Shown here: positions 32,591 to 40,579 of the stretch, in pieces
Position numbering within the stretch: position 1 is the first letter of the stretch
How the letters are laid out: each line of letters starts with the position of its first letter
NCBI GenBank assembly: GCA_013362785.1
Contig: JABFVM010000257.1
Location: forward strand, 1 to 45,512
Reading direction: 5' to 3'
Origin: Streptomyces sp.
Lineage (GTDB): Bacteria > Actinomycetota > Actinomycetes > Streptomycetales > Streptomycetaceae
DNA: 45,512 bases
Made by a program: the position numbers and the translations under genes
Notes under the pieces: model-generated
The model's database searches: none
Seen by the model: only the letters and a program-made list of their open reading frames with translations
Told to the model about the DNA's origin: nothing

Positions 32591-32606
32591 GTGAACGATC
32601 GTGAAC
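32591..32606. repeat. Direct repeat GTGAAC-GATC-GTGAAC upstream of the secreted peptide
   Basis: Two perfect GTGAAC copies are spaced by a self-complementary GATC, with a related TGAACG on the complementary side near 32578-32584. It lies where promoter or operator elements of the peptide gene are expected. Function inferred from position only. Confidence 0.35.
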
Positions 32607-32623
32607 TCCCCCTGTTACGCACG

Positions 32624-34366
32624 TTAGACCCAGGTGTCCAGCCACATCCGCGATCGCCACTGGTCGACCGGGATCGCCGTCCCCGTGTAGATCGGCCAGA
32701 AGTAGATGAAGTTCCAGGCGATCAGCAGGACCAGGACGCCCGCGCCCGTCGCGCCCGCCACGCGGCGGGTGTCACCCGAGTTCGGGGGGCCGATGATCGC
32801 GCCGAGCAGCATGGCCACGGCCAGACAGAGGAAGGGGAGGAAGACGACGGCGTAGAAGAAGAAGATCGTGCGTTCCTGGTAGAGGAACCAGGGGAGGTAG
32901 CCGGCCACGACGCCGCAGGCGATGGCGCCGGCGCGCCAGTCGCGGCGGAACAGCCAGCGCCAGAGGACGTACAGGACGGCGAAGGCGGCCACCCACCACA
33001 GGAGCGGGGTGCCGATGGCGAGGACCTCGCGGGCGCACTTCTCGCCCGCGTCGACCGGGCAGCCGTCCTTGCCGGGCAGCGGGGACTCGTAGAAGTAGGA
33101 GACGGGGCGGCCGTCGACGATCCAGCTCCACGGGTTGGACTGGTAGGTGTGCGGGGACGACAGGCCGACGTGGAACTCGTACACCTGGTGCTCGTAGTGC
33201 CACAGGCTGAGCCACCAGTCGGGGAACAGCCACGACCAGCTGCTGCTGCGGCCGTTCGCGCTCGCCCAGTCGCGGTAGTAGCCGCCGGTGCCGTCCGTGG
33301 GGGAGAGGATCCAGCCGGTCCAGGACACGATGTAGGTGAGGATCGCCACCGGGACCGTCGCCAGGAAGGCCAGGCCCAGGTCGTGCTTGAGCATCGCCGT
33401 GTAGGGGTGGCGGGCGCCCGCCACCCGGCGTGCGCCGACGTCCCAGAGGACCGTCATCAGGCCGAACGCGGCCAGAAAGTACAGGCCGTTCCACTTGGTG
33501 CCGATGGCCAGGCCCAGCATCAGACCGGCCAGCCAGCGGTACGGGCGCCAGCCCAGGCCCAGGGTCTCCGCGATGTGCGCGTCGGGCCGCACCCGGCCGT
33601 CGGCGTCGGCGGGCAGCGCGGCGGCGAGTTTCGCGCGCGCCCGGTCCCGGTCGAGGACCAGGCAGCCGAACGCCGCCAGCACGAAGAACATCAGCACCCC
33701 GTCGAGCAGCGAGGTGCGCGCCATCACGAAGGCCAGCCCGTCCACCGCCATCAGCGTGCCCGCGAGACAGCCGAGGAAGGTCGAGCGGAAGATACGGCGG
33801 CCGATGCGGCACAGCATCAGCACGGCCAGCGTGCCCAGCAGCGCCGTCATGAACCGCCAGCCGAACGGGTTGAACCCGAACATCAGCTCGCCGAGCCCGA
33901 TGACGTACTTGCCGACCGGCGGATGCACGACATACGCCGCGTCCGTCGGAAGCGGCACCTGGTCGCCCAGCTTCAGGACCAGGTCGTTGGCGTTCTTGTC
34001 CCAGCCGACCTCGAAACCGCGGTGGACGATCGCCCACGCGTCCTTCGCGTAGTACGTCTCGTCGAATATCACCTTCCGCGGGCTGCCGAGGTGCCAGAAC
34101 CGCAGTACTCCGGCCAGCAGCGTCACCAGCAGCGGACCGCCCCAGGCCGACCAGCGCGCGATCCGCTCGGCGAGCGGGCGCGAGACGCCCAGGAACTGCC
34201 ACATCCGCGGGCTGGGCTGGACGTACGGCGGCACGAGCCGGTCACGCACATCGCTTCTGGGCGCCGCCGAGTAGCCGAAGCGGCGCAGCCGCTGCTGCCA
34301 CGACGGCCGCTGCTCGTGCGGTGCCTGGCCCTGCCGGGTGTCCATGGAGGACGCGGTACTGGTCAC
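32624..34366 (-). CDS. pmt: Protein O-mannosyltransferase (GT39, Pmt)
   Basis: 580 residues with about ten membrane helices. The GT39 DE-motif is VIFDETYYAKDAW near residue 100, in the first extracytoplasmic loop, followed by HPPVGKYVIGLGE. The C-terminal half carries the PMT 4TMC segment ending YFWPIYTGTAIPVDQWRSRMWLDTWV. It moves mannose from polyprenyl-phosphate mannose to secreted proteins, a step known in Streptomyces to be needed for phage phiC31 infection and antibiotic tolerance. GTG start at 34366 with TACGAT six bases upstream and no ribosome site, so leaderless. Divergent from rsmI, 62 bp apart. Confidence 0.93.
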   Translation of the reverse strand: MTSTASSMDTRQGQAPHEQRPSWQQRLRRFGYSAAPRSDVRDRLVPPYVQPSPRMWQFLGVSRPLAERIARWSAWGGPLLVTLLAGVLRFWHLGSPRKVIFDETYYAKDAWAIVHRGFEVGWDKNANDLVLKLGDQVPLPTDAAYVVHPPVGKYVIGLGELMFGFNPFGWRFMTALLGTLAVLMLCRIGRRIFRSTFLGCLAGTLMAVDGLAFVMARTSLLDGVLMFFVLAAFGCLVLDRDRARAKLAAALPADADGRVRPDAHIAETLGLGWRPYRWLAGLMLGLAIGTKWNGLYFLAAFGLMTVLWDVGARRVAGARHPYTAMLKHDLGLAFLATVPVAILTYIVSWTGWILSPTDGTGGYYRDWASANGRSSSWSWLFPDWWLSLWHYEHQVYEFHVGLSSPHTYQSNPWSWIVDGRPVSYFYESPLPGKDGCPVDAGEKCAREVLAIGTPLLWWVAAFAVLYVLWRWLFRRDWRAGAIACGVVAGYLPWFLYQERTIFFFYAVVFLPFLCLAVAMLLGAIIGPPNSGDTRRVAGATGAGVLVLLIAWNFIYFWPIYTGTAIPVDQWRSRMWLDTWV

Positions 34367-34372
34367 CGCGCC

Positions 34373-34378
34373 ATCGTA
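34373..34378 (-). promoter_or_regulatory. -10 element of the probable leaderless pmt transcript
   Basis: On the minus strand TACGAT lies exactly six bases before the GTG at 34366. The rsmI promoter lies back to back in the same 62-bp gap. Confidence 0.5.
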
Positions 34379-34416
34379 GGGAACACGTCTGTGGGAGTCC
34401 CGTGGATGGGCCCTGC

Positions 34417-34422
34417 GAGGAT
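34417..34422 (+). promoter_or_regulatory. Possible -10 of a leaderless rsmI transcript
   Basis: GAGGAT lies six bases before the GTG at 34429, keeping the conserved A and final T of a -10 though not the first T. The same bases (GAGG) could also act as a ribosome site, so leaderless initiation is less certain here. Confidence 0.35.
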
Positions 34423-34428
34423 GGAAAC

Positions 34429-35277
34429 GTGACAGGAACCCTTGTTTTGGCAGGCACCCCCATCGGCGACGTCAAGGACGCCCCGCCCCGGCTCGTCGAG
34501 GAACTCGCCGGCGCGGACGTGATCGCCGCCGAGGACACCCGGCGGCTCAAGCGCCTCACCCAGGCGCTGGGCGTGCAGCCGGCCGGCCGGGTCGTGTCGT
34601 ACTTCGAGGGCAACGAGTCGGCCCGTACGCCCGAGCTGGTCGAGGCCCTCCTGGAGGGCTCGCGGGTGCTGCTGGTGACCGACGCGGGGATGCCGTCCGT
34701 GTCCGACCCCGGGTACCGGCTGGTCGCGGCGGCCGTGGAGAAGGACATCCGGGTCACCGCCGTACCCGGGCCGTCCGCCGTGCTCACCGCGCTCGCGCTG
34801 TCCGGGCTGCCCGTCGACCGGTTCTGCTTCGAGGGGTTCCTGCCGCGCAAGGCGGGGGAGCGGCTGTCCCGGCTGCGGGAGGTCGCCGAGGAGCGGCGCA
34901 CGCTCGTCTACTTCGAGGCCCCGCACCGGCTCGACGACACGCTCGCCGCGATGGCCGAGGTGTTCGGCGCCGAGCGGCGGGCCGCCGTGTGCCGGGAGCT
35001 GACCAAGACGTACGAGGAGGTCAAGCGGGGCGGGCTCGGAGAGCTGGCCGCATGGGCCGCGGAGGGTGTGCGCGGAGAGATCACCGTCGTGGTCGAGGGG
35101 GCGCCCGAGAAGGGGGCCGAGGAGGTCGGCGCCGAGGAGCTGGTGCGGCGGGTTCGCGTGCGGGAAGAGGCGGGCGAGCGGCGCAAGGAGGCCATCGCGG
35201 CTGTTGCGGTGGAGGTGGGAGTGCCCAAGCGTGAGGTCTTCGACGCGGTCGTGGCGGCGAAGAACGCCGGGGCGTGA
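34429..35277 (+). CDS. rsmI: 16S rRNA 2'-O-methyltransferase RsmI
   Basis: 282 residues, the usual size for RsmI (tetrapyrrole-methylase fold). N-terminal GTLVLAGTPIGDVKDAPPR, then ADVIAAEDTRR, VSYFEGNE, LVTDAGMPSVSDPGYRLV and VPGPSAVLTALALSGLP are the family signatures, followed by FEGFLPRK. It methylates the ribose of C1402 in 16S rRNA, at the ribosomal P site, in the cytoplasm. The GTG start at 34429 is chosen because the conserved sequence starts there. The C-terminal part is rich in Glu/Arg and ends with a helix typical of the family. Divergent from pmt. Confidence 0.95.
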   Translation: MTGTLVLAGTPIGDVKDAPPRLVEELAGADVIAAEDTRRLKRLTQALGVQPAGRVVSYFEGNESARTPELVEALLEGSRVLLVTDAGMPSVSDPGYRLVAAAVEKDIRVTAVPGPSAVLTALALSGLPVDRFCFEGFLPRKAGERLSRLREVAEERRTLVYFEAPHRLDDTLAAMAEVFGAERRAAVCRELTKTYEEVKRGGLGELAAWAAEGVRGEITVVVEGAPEKGAEEVGAEELVRRVRVREEAGERRKEAIAAVAVEVGVPKREVFDAVVAAKNAGA

Positions 35278-35467
35278 CACGCCGTGTGAGCAGGGCGTAT
35301 CTCGGCTGAGCACGCGCCCCATGCGGGGGTAAAGGGACCCGGGCCTTTCGGCAAGGAACGCCCAAGTCGGCGCCAATACTGGACAGATGGCGTGCGTTCG
35401 CTCCCGCAGAGGAGTCCACTGGATCGTGGGACGCAACCCGTTCCACCAGCGGACCACAGGAGCTGGC

Positions 35468-35875
35468 ATGAGCGAGATCGCACAGCAGACCACGGGCCTT
35501 CGCAGCGCCGCGACCGCCGTCGTCCACGAGTCGTATTCCTTCGCCTGCATGCGATGCGGGCACGGCTGGGAGCAGTCGTACGAGATAGAGCACCACATCG
35601 ACGGTGACGGCCACGAGTTCGTGATGTACGTCGCGGACGGCCAGGTCGTGCCGTCGCCGCTGTCCAAGCCCACGTGCGAGAACTGCGACAACCACGTCGT
35701 GCGCATCATGCGGGCCGGGCAGGTGTCCTCCGTACAGAACTCCCTGCATCCCCACCGGCCGGTCCCGCGGCAGGCGGATGCGAAGGCGGCGTCGGGATCG
35801 GACCCCGCGGACGGGGCGGACCATCACTGGCATCTGTCCGATCTCCTGCACGTCTTCCACCGCAAGGCGAGCTGA
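35468..35875 (+). CDS. Small zinc-ribbon protein of unknown function
   Basis: 135 residues from the ATG at 35468, with AGGAG six bases upstream. A four-cysteine ribbon is formed by CMRCGHGW (Cys about 36/39) and CENC (about 78/81), separated by EIEHHIDGDGHEFVMYV. The C-terminal ~45 residues are Pro/Asp/Ala-rich and end in an HHWHLSDLLHVFHRK stretch. It probably binds zinc and may contact nucleic acid or protein. No family name is known to me. About 190 bp of upstream sequence (35278-35467) shows no gene; it should contain its promoter. Confidence 0.75.
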   Translation: MSEIAQQTTGLRSAATAVVHESYSFACMRCGHGWEQSYEIEHHIDGDGHEFVMYVADGQVVPSPLSKPTCENCDNHVVRIMRAGQVSSVQNSLHPHRPVPRQADAKAASGSDPADGADHHWHLSDLLHVFHRKAS

Positions 35876-35931
35876 GCCGAGCCCGCGGGCCGGGAGGCCC
35901 GGGGCCCGACCGGGAAGGCATGCCTCTTTCG

Positions 35932-35937
35932 TAGGAT
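35932..35937 (+). promoter_or_regulatory. -10 element of the probable leaderless tatD transcript
   Basis: TAGGAT, close to the consensus -10, ends six bases before the ATG at 35944, with no Shine-Dalgarno sequence. Confidence 0.55.
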
Positions 35938-35943
35938 CGGGGC

Positions 35944-36825
35944 ATGCCTTCGAACGCCGCCGACAAGCACGCCGCCCCGCCGCTCCCGGAACCGCTCCGG
36001 GTGCCGGTCGCCGACTCCCACACCCACCTGGACATGCAGTCCGGCACGGTCGAGGAGGGCCTGGCGAAGGCGGCGTCGGTGGGGGTGACGACGGTCGTGC
36101 AGGTGGGCTGCGACGTACGCGGCTCGCAGTGGGCGGCCGAGACGGCGGCGGCGTACGACGCCGTGCACGCGACCGTCGCGCTGCATCCCAACGAGGCGCC
36201 GCGCATCGTGCACGGGGACCCCGACGGCTGGTCGCGACAGGGGGCGCGTGAGCCGGGTGGTGCGCCCGCGCTCGACGCGGCGCTCGCCGAGATCGACCGG
36301 CTTGCCGCGCTGCCCCAGGTCAAGGGCGTCGGCGAGACCGGCCTCGACTACTTCCGCACCGGGCCCGAGGGCAAGGAGGCGCAGGAGGCCTCCTTCCGCG
36401 CCCATATCGAGATCGCCAAGCGGCACGGCAAGGCCCTGGTCATCCATGACCGCGAGGCCCACGCGGACGTGCTGCGGGTGCTGAAGGAGGAGGGCGCCCC
36501 CGAGCGCACCGTCTTCCACTGCTACTCCGGCGACGCCGAGATGGCCGAGGTGTGCGCCCGCGCCGGCTACTACATGTCCTTCGCGGGCAACGTCACCTTC
36601 AAGAACGCCCAGAACCTGCGGGACGCCGTGGCGGTGGCCCCGCTGGAGCTGCTCCTGGTGGAGACCGACGCGCCCTTCCTCACGCCGGCCCCGTACCGCG
36701 GACGGCCCAACGCCCCGTATCTCATTCCGATCACGGTGCGCGCGATGGCGGCCGTACGGGGGATCGAAGAGGACGTGCTGGCGGCGGCCCTCGGCTCGAA
36801 CACGGCACATGCCTTCGGCTACTGA
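35944..36825 (+). CDS. tatD: TatD family metal-dependent hydrolase/DNase
   Basis: 293 residues. The TIM-barrel metal ligands are visible: DSHTHLD (two His), GVGETGLDYF (Glu), VIHDREAH, VFHCYSGD (His), and ETDAPFLTPAPYRGRPNAP (Asp). TatD enzymes are 3'-5' exonucleases taking part in DNA repair and quality control in the cytoplasm. It starts at an ATG preceded by TAGGAT-N6, probably leaderless. The N-terminal ~20 residues are a Pro/Ala-rich extension. Located beside rpfB, ksgA and ispE, a common actinobacterial order (tatD-rpfB-ksgA-ispE). Confidence 0.94.
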   Translation: MPSNAADKHAAPPLPEPLRVPVADSHTHLDMQSGTVEEGLAKAASVGVTTVVQVGCDVRGSQWAAETAAAYDAVHATVALHPNEAPRIVHGDPDGWSRQGAREPGGAPALDAALAEIDRLAALPQVKGVGETGLDYFRTGPEGKEAQEASFRAHIEIAKRHGKALVIHDREAHADVLRVLKEEGAPERTVFHCYSGDAEMAEVCARAGYYMSFAGNVTFKNAQNLRDAVAVAPLELLLVETDAPFLTPAPYRGRPNAPYLIPITVRAMAAVRGIEEDVLAAALGSNTAHAFGY

Positions 36826-36966
36826 CAGATAACGCCGGGTAACGCTCGCACGGGTTTGCGCCGGACCCGATGGCAACTGTGCGTAGTCGAGTCGCTTTGG
36901 AGAGTAACCACCCCTCCGCTAGGTTCTGGGGGCCCCATTCGGCCTCCTCCGCTGGAGCGTGTCGTC

Positions 36967-38418
36967 GTGAGCAACGCACAGTTCGAGACGTATGGCCCCG
37001 CCCCGGCCCACGAGCCACCGGGGTACGGCGGCTTCGACCCGTACGGCGCTCAGACGCTGGCGTACGGGATGCAGGGGGCGTACGCGACGCGTACGGGAAC
37101 GGACACGTACACACCCGGGTACCAGATGCACGGGGCGCACGGAGCACACGGCACGCACAGTGCGTACGAGGCACGTGAGCCTCGTGAGACGCGTGAGATG
37201 TACGGGGCGTACGAGGACCCGTACCGGCCCGCGTACGAGGACTCCGAGGAGACGCACCCGACCGTCCCGCGTCCCCGGCGCGGCCGGGCCGCGCACCGGC
37301 GCAGGGCGCGTGCCGCCGAGCGTGCGGACGGGTCCATGCGCCGGCTCGTCCCGCAGGCGCTGGTCGTGGCGTTCCTCGCGGGCGGGACCAGCGCCTTCGT
37401 CGCCAAGGACAAGGCGGTCGAGCTGAACGTCGACGGCAAGTCGCGCAGCCTGCACACCTTCGCGGACGACGTCGCCGAACTGCTCGACGACGAGGGCGTC
37501 GACGTGGGCGCGCACGACTCGGTGGCGCCCGCTCGCGACACCGGGATCACCAACGGCGACGAGGTCGCCGTGCGCTACGGGCGCCCCGTGCGGCTCACCA
37601 TCGACGGTCAGCGGCGCGAGGTGTGGACCACGGCGGACACCGTGGAGGAGGCGCTCACCCAGCTCGGGGTGCGGGCGCAGGGCGCGTATCTCTCGGCGGC
37701 GCGCTCCCGGCGCATCGGGCGTGAGGGGCTGGCGCTGGTCGTGCGCACCGAGCGGGCGGTGACGGTGATGGCGGACGGCCGGGCCCGCACCATCCGCACC
37801 AACGCGGCGACCGTGCGAGACGCCGTGGAGCAGGCGGGCGTCACCCTGCGCGGGCAGGACGCCACCTCCGTCGCGCTGGACAGCTTCCCGCGCGACGGGC
37901 AGACGGTCACCGTCCTGCGGATCACCGGCCGCAAGGAGATCCGCGACGAGGCGATCCCGTTCGCCGTGGAGCGCGTCGACGATCCCGCCGTCTTCAAGGG
38001 CACGGAGGTCGTCGAACGGGCCGGACAGGCGGGGCTGCGCCGGGTCACCTACTCCCTGCGCATGGTCAACGGCGTCAAGCAGAAGCCGCGCCGTATGAAG
38101 TCCGAGGTGGTGCGGGAGCCGCAGACCCAGGTGGTGAAGGTCGGGACGAAGCCCCTGCCGACGTCCGTCAGCGGCGCGGGCCAGCTGAACTGGGACGGGC
38201 TGGCCGCGTGCGAGTCCGGGGGGCAGCCGGACGCCGTGGACTCGTCGGGGACGTACGGCGGCCTCTACCAGTTCGACACCCAGACCTGGCACAGCCTCGG
38301 CGGCCAGGGGCAGCCGCAGGACGCCCCGGCGGCCGAGCAGACGATGCGGGCGAAGAAGCTCTACGTACGCCAGGGGGCCAGTCCCTGGCCGCACTGCGGG
38401 GGGCGGCTGCACAGGTGA
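36967..38418 (+). CDS. rpfB: Resuscitation-promoting factor, RpfB type
   Basis: 483 residues, GTG start with GGAG upstream. Residues 1-120 are a Tyr/His/Gly-rich cytoplasmic segment, including [10 protein letters not shown], then an arginine-rich stretch. A membrane anchor lies at ~126-144. Three DUF348 repeats follow (about 150-186, 207-243, 264-299: [51 protein letters not shown]), a G5 domain (about 316-395), and the lysozyme-like Rpf domain (406-480) with catalytic Glu416 in AACESGG. It cleaves peptidoglycan outside the cell, waking spores or dormant cells. The domain set matches RpfB. Followed by ksgA. Confidence 0.94.
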   Translation: MSNAQFETYGPAPAHEPPGYGGFDPYGAQTLAYGMQGAYATRTGTDTYTPGYQMHGAHGAHGTHSAYEAREPRETREMYGAYEDPYRPAYEDSEETHPTVPRPRRGRAAHRRRARAAERADGSMRRLVPQALVVAFLAGGTSAFVAKDKAVELNVDGKSRSLHTFADDVAELLDDEGVDVGAHDSVAPARDTGITNGDEVAVRYGRPVRLTIDGQRREVWTTADTVEEALTQLGVRAQGAYLSAARSRRIGREGLALVVRTERAVTVMADGRARTIRTNAATVRDAVEQAGVTLRGQDATSVALDSFPRDGQTVTVLRITGRKEIRDEAIPFAVERVDDPAVFKGTEVVERAGQAGLRRVTYSLRMVNGVKQKPRRMKSEVVREPQTQVVKVGTKPLPTSVSGAGQLNWDGLAACESGGQPDAVDSSGTYGGLYQFDTQTWHSLGGQGQPQDAPAAEQTMRAKKLYVRQGASPWPHCGGRLHR

Positions 38419-38452
38419 GTCCCTCTCCGCAGGCCACGGCGGCGGCGCCCCG

Positions 38453-38458
38453 TACCCT
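38453..38458 (+). promoter_or_regulatory. -10 element of the probable leaderless ksgA transcript
   Basis: TACCCT ends six bases before the GTG at 38465, in the 46-bp gap after rpfB. No ribosome site is present, so ksgA and ispE may be transcribed separately from rpfB. Confidence 0.5.
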
Positions 38459-38464
38459 TGTCGG

Positions 38465-39457
38465 GTGAGCAGCCCCACCCCCGACGCCCTTCTGAGCCCC
38501 GCCGACGTCCGAGAGCTGGCGACCGCCCTCGGTGTGCGTCCCACCAAGCAGCGCGGCCAGAACTTCGTGATCGACGCCAACACCGTCCGCCGTATCGTCC
38601 GCACCGCGGAGGTCCGACCCGACGACGTGGTGGTCGAGGTCGGCCCGGGGCTCGGCTCCCTCACGCTGGCCCTGCTGGAGGTCGCCGACCGCGTCACCGC
38701 CGTCGAGATCGACGACGTACTGGCCGCCGCGCTCCCCGCCACCATCGCGGCCCGCATGCCGGAGCGCGCCGACCGTTTCGCGCTGGTGCACTCCGACGCG
38801 ATGCAGGTCACCGAGCTCCCCGGCCCGCCGCCCACCGCGCTGGTCGCCAACCTCCCCTACAACGTGGCCGTCCCGGTCCTCCTCCACATGCTCGCCACCT
38901 TCCCGAGCATCGAACGCACCCTCGTCATGGTGCAGTCGGAGGTCGCCGACCGCCTGGCCGCCGCACCCGGCTCGAAGGTGTACGGCGTGCCGTCCGTGAA
39001 GGCCAACTGGTACGCCGAGGTCAAGCGGGCCGGCGCCATCGGCCGCAATGTCTTCTGGCCCGCGCCGAACGTCGACAGCGGACTGGTGGCGCTGACCCGG
39101 CGCACCGAGCCGATCAAGACCACGGCCGCCAGACGCGACGTCTTCGCCGTCGTCGACGCCGCCTTCGCCCAGCGCCGCAAGACGCTGCGCGCCGCCCTCG
39201 CCGGCTGGGCGGGTTCGGCGGCGGCGGCCGAGGCGGCCCTCGTCGCGGCCGGTGTCTCACCACAGGCCCGCGGAGAGGCCCTGACGGTCGAGGAGTTCGC
39301 CGCCATCGCCGAGAACAAGCAGGCCGCCACAGAGAACAAGCAGGCCGCCGCAGAGAACAAGCAGGCCACAGCTCAGCCCACGGAGCCCGCCGCTCAGCCG
39401 ACGCAGTCCGCCGCTCAGGCGACGCAGTCCGCCGCCCAGTCCGAGGAGTCCGAGTAA
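38465..39457 (+). CDS. rsmA: 16S rRNA dimethyladenosine transferase (KsgA/RsmA)
   Basis: 330 residues; bacterial KsgA is usually ~270-290, so the C-terminus is extended. Motif I is [12 protein letters not shown], preceded by the typical [10 protein letters not shown], followed by VTAVEID and the catalytic [15 protein letters not shown]. It dimethylates A1518/A1519 of 16S rRNA. The tail (from about residue 281) consists of heptad repeats: [20 protein letters not shown], then [21 protein letters not shown], encoded by 21-bp tandem DNA repeats. GTG start preceded by TACCCT-N6. ispE starts immediately after the stop. Confidence 0.95.
   Translation: MSSPTPDALLSPADVRELATALGVRPTKQRGQNFVIDANTVRRIVRTAEVRPDDVVVEVGPGLGSLTLALLEVADRVTAVEIDDVLAAALPATIAARMPERADRFALVHSDAMQVTELPGPPPTALVANLPYNVAVPVLLHMLATFPSIERTLVMVQSEVADRLAAAPGSKVYGVPSVKANWYAEVKRAGAIGRNVFWPAPNVDSGLVALTRRTEPIKTTAARRDVFAVVDAAFAQRRKTLRAALAGWAGSAAAAEAALVAAGVSPQARGEALTVEEFAAIAENKQAATENKQAAAENKQATAQPTEPAAQPTQSAAQATQSAAQSEESE
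39311..39433 (+). repeat. Two adjoining 21-bp tandem repeat arrays in the 3' end of ksgA
   Basis: Array one: units start GAGAACAAGCAGGCC at 39311, 39332 and 39353, the third shortened to 18 bp. Array two: units at 39371, 39392 and 39413 starting GCTCAG. The reading frame is kept, encoding heptapeptide repeats. Such arrays usually vary in number between strains. Confidence 0.85.
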
Positions 39458-40375
39458 GTGAGCGCGAGCGTCGTCGTCCGTGTCCCCGCCAAGGTCAACG
39501 TCCAGCTCGCGGTGGGCGCCGCCCGGCCCGACGGGTTCCATGACCTGGCCAACGTCTTCCTCGCCGTCGGCCTGTACGACGAGGTCACCGTGACCCCCTC
39601 ACCGGACGGCCTGCGCGTCACCTGTGACGGCCCCGACGCCGACCAGGTCCCGCTGGACCGCACGAACCTCGCCGCCCGTGCGGCCGAGGCGCTCGCGGCG
39701 CGCCACGGCCGTAGCGCCGACGTGCACATCCACATCGCCAAGGACATCCCGGTCGCGGGCGGCATGGCGGGCGGCAGCGCGGACGGTGCGGGCGCGCTGC
39801 TCGCGTGCGACGCGCTGTGGGGCACGGGCGCCTCCCGTGCGGAACTGCTCGACATCTGCGCCGAGTTGGGCAGCGACGTACCGTTCAGCCTGGTCGGTGG
39901 CGCGGCCCTCGGCACCGGACGGGGCGAGAAGCTCCGCACGCTCGACGTGGGCGGCACCTTCCACTGGGTCTTCGCGATGGCCGACCGTGGGCTGTCCACG
40001 CCGGCCGTCTTCCGTGAGTTCGACCGGCTCGGCGAGGGCACCGACATCCCCGAGCCCGTCGCGTCGCAGCCGCTGCTCGACGCCCTCGCCAAGGGCGACC
40101 CGGACGCGCTCGCCGCCGCCGTCTCCAACGACCTCCAGCCCGCCGCCCTCTCGCTCTTCCCGGAACTCGCCGACACCCTCGCCGCGGGCCTCGCGGCAGG
40201 CGCCCTCACGGCACTGGTCTCCGGCTCGGGCCCGACCACGGCGTTCCTCGCCCGGGACCCGGAGGCGGCGGAGAAGGTGGCCGGATCCCTACGGTCGTCG
40301 GGCACCTGCCGGGTGGTCCGAACGGCTTCCGGGCCCGCGCTCGGCGCCACCGTACTGTCTGCGCCGTCTGCATAA
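39458..40375 (+). CDS. ispE: 4-diphosphocytidyl-2-C-methyl-D-erythritol kinase (IspE)
   Basis: 305 residues. GHMP kinase fold: N-terminal VRVPAKVNVQLAVG, the ATP loop PVAGGMAGGSADGAGAL near residue 100, DVPFSLVGGAALGTGRGE, and C-terminal TALVSGSGPTTAFL. It phosphorylates the 2-hydroxyl of CDP-methylerythritol in the MEP isoprenoid pathway, in the cytoplasm. The GTG at 39458 directly follows the ksgA stop, so it is coupled to ksgA. No clear terminator follows; a 200-bp gap with a palindrome lies before the MHYT gene. Confidence 0.95.
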   Translation: MSASVVVRVPAKVNVQLAVGAARPDGFHDLANVFLAVGLYDEVTVTPSPDGLRVTCDGPDADQVPLDRTNLAARAAEALAARHGRSADVHIHIAKDIPVAGGMAGGSADGAGALLACDALWGTGASRAELLDICAELGSDVPFSLVGGAALGTGRGEKLRTLDVGGTFHWVFAMADRGLSTPAVFREFDRLGEGTDIPEPVASQPLLDALAKGDPDALAAAVSNDLQPAALSLFPELADTLAAGLAAGALTALVSGSGPTTAFLARDPEAAEKVAGSLRSSGTCRVVRTASGPALGATVLSAPSA

Positions 40376-40463
40376 AGGCGCCACAAGATCTCCACGAGGT
40401 CCAGTACAACCTCTTGACCTGCATGGATGATGAAGGGCAAGTGTTAGCTAGTTCACGGTAGTT

Positions 40464-40478
40464 GATTGTTCGACAATC
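40464..40478. promoter_or_regulatory. Palindrome upstream of the MHYT gene
   Basis: GATTGTTCGACAATC has perfect 6-bp arms around TCG, in an AT-richer patch of the 204-bp gap (40376-40579). It resembles TTGTCGACAA-type sites of GntR/FCD regulators, but no such regulator is in this window. The rest of the gap shows no gene. Confidence 0.45.
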
Positions 40479-40579
40479 ATCCCCGCAGTCCCTTTCGCGC
40501 CACTTGGCCCCATGGAAACGGCTGACATGATCGGCCATCCCCGGTCCTCTGTTACCGGCGGTACCTCCTAGGAGTTCCC

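Noticed and set aside
36826..36966. A ydaO/c-di-AMP riboswitch before rpfB, as known for another rpf gene in Streptomyces.
   Set aside because: The 140-bp gap lacks the conserved ydaO core sequences and length; only ordinary promoter-like sequence is seen.
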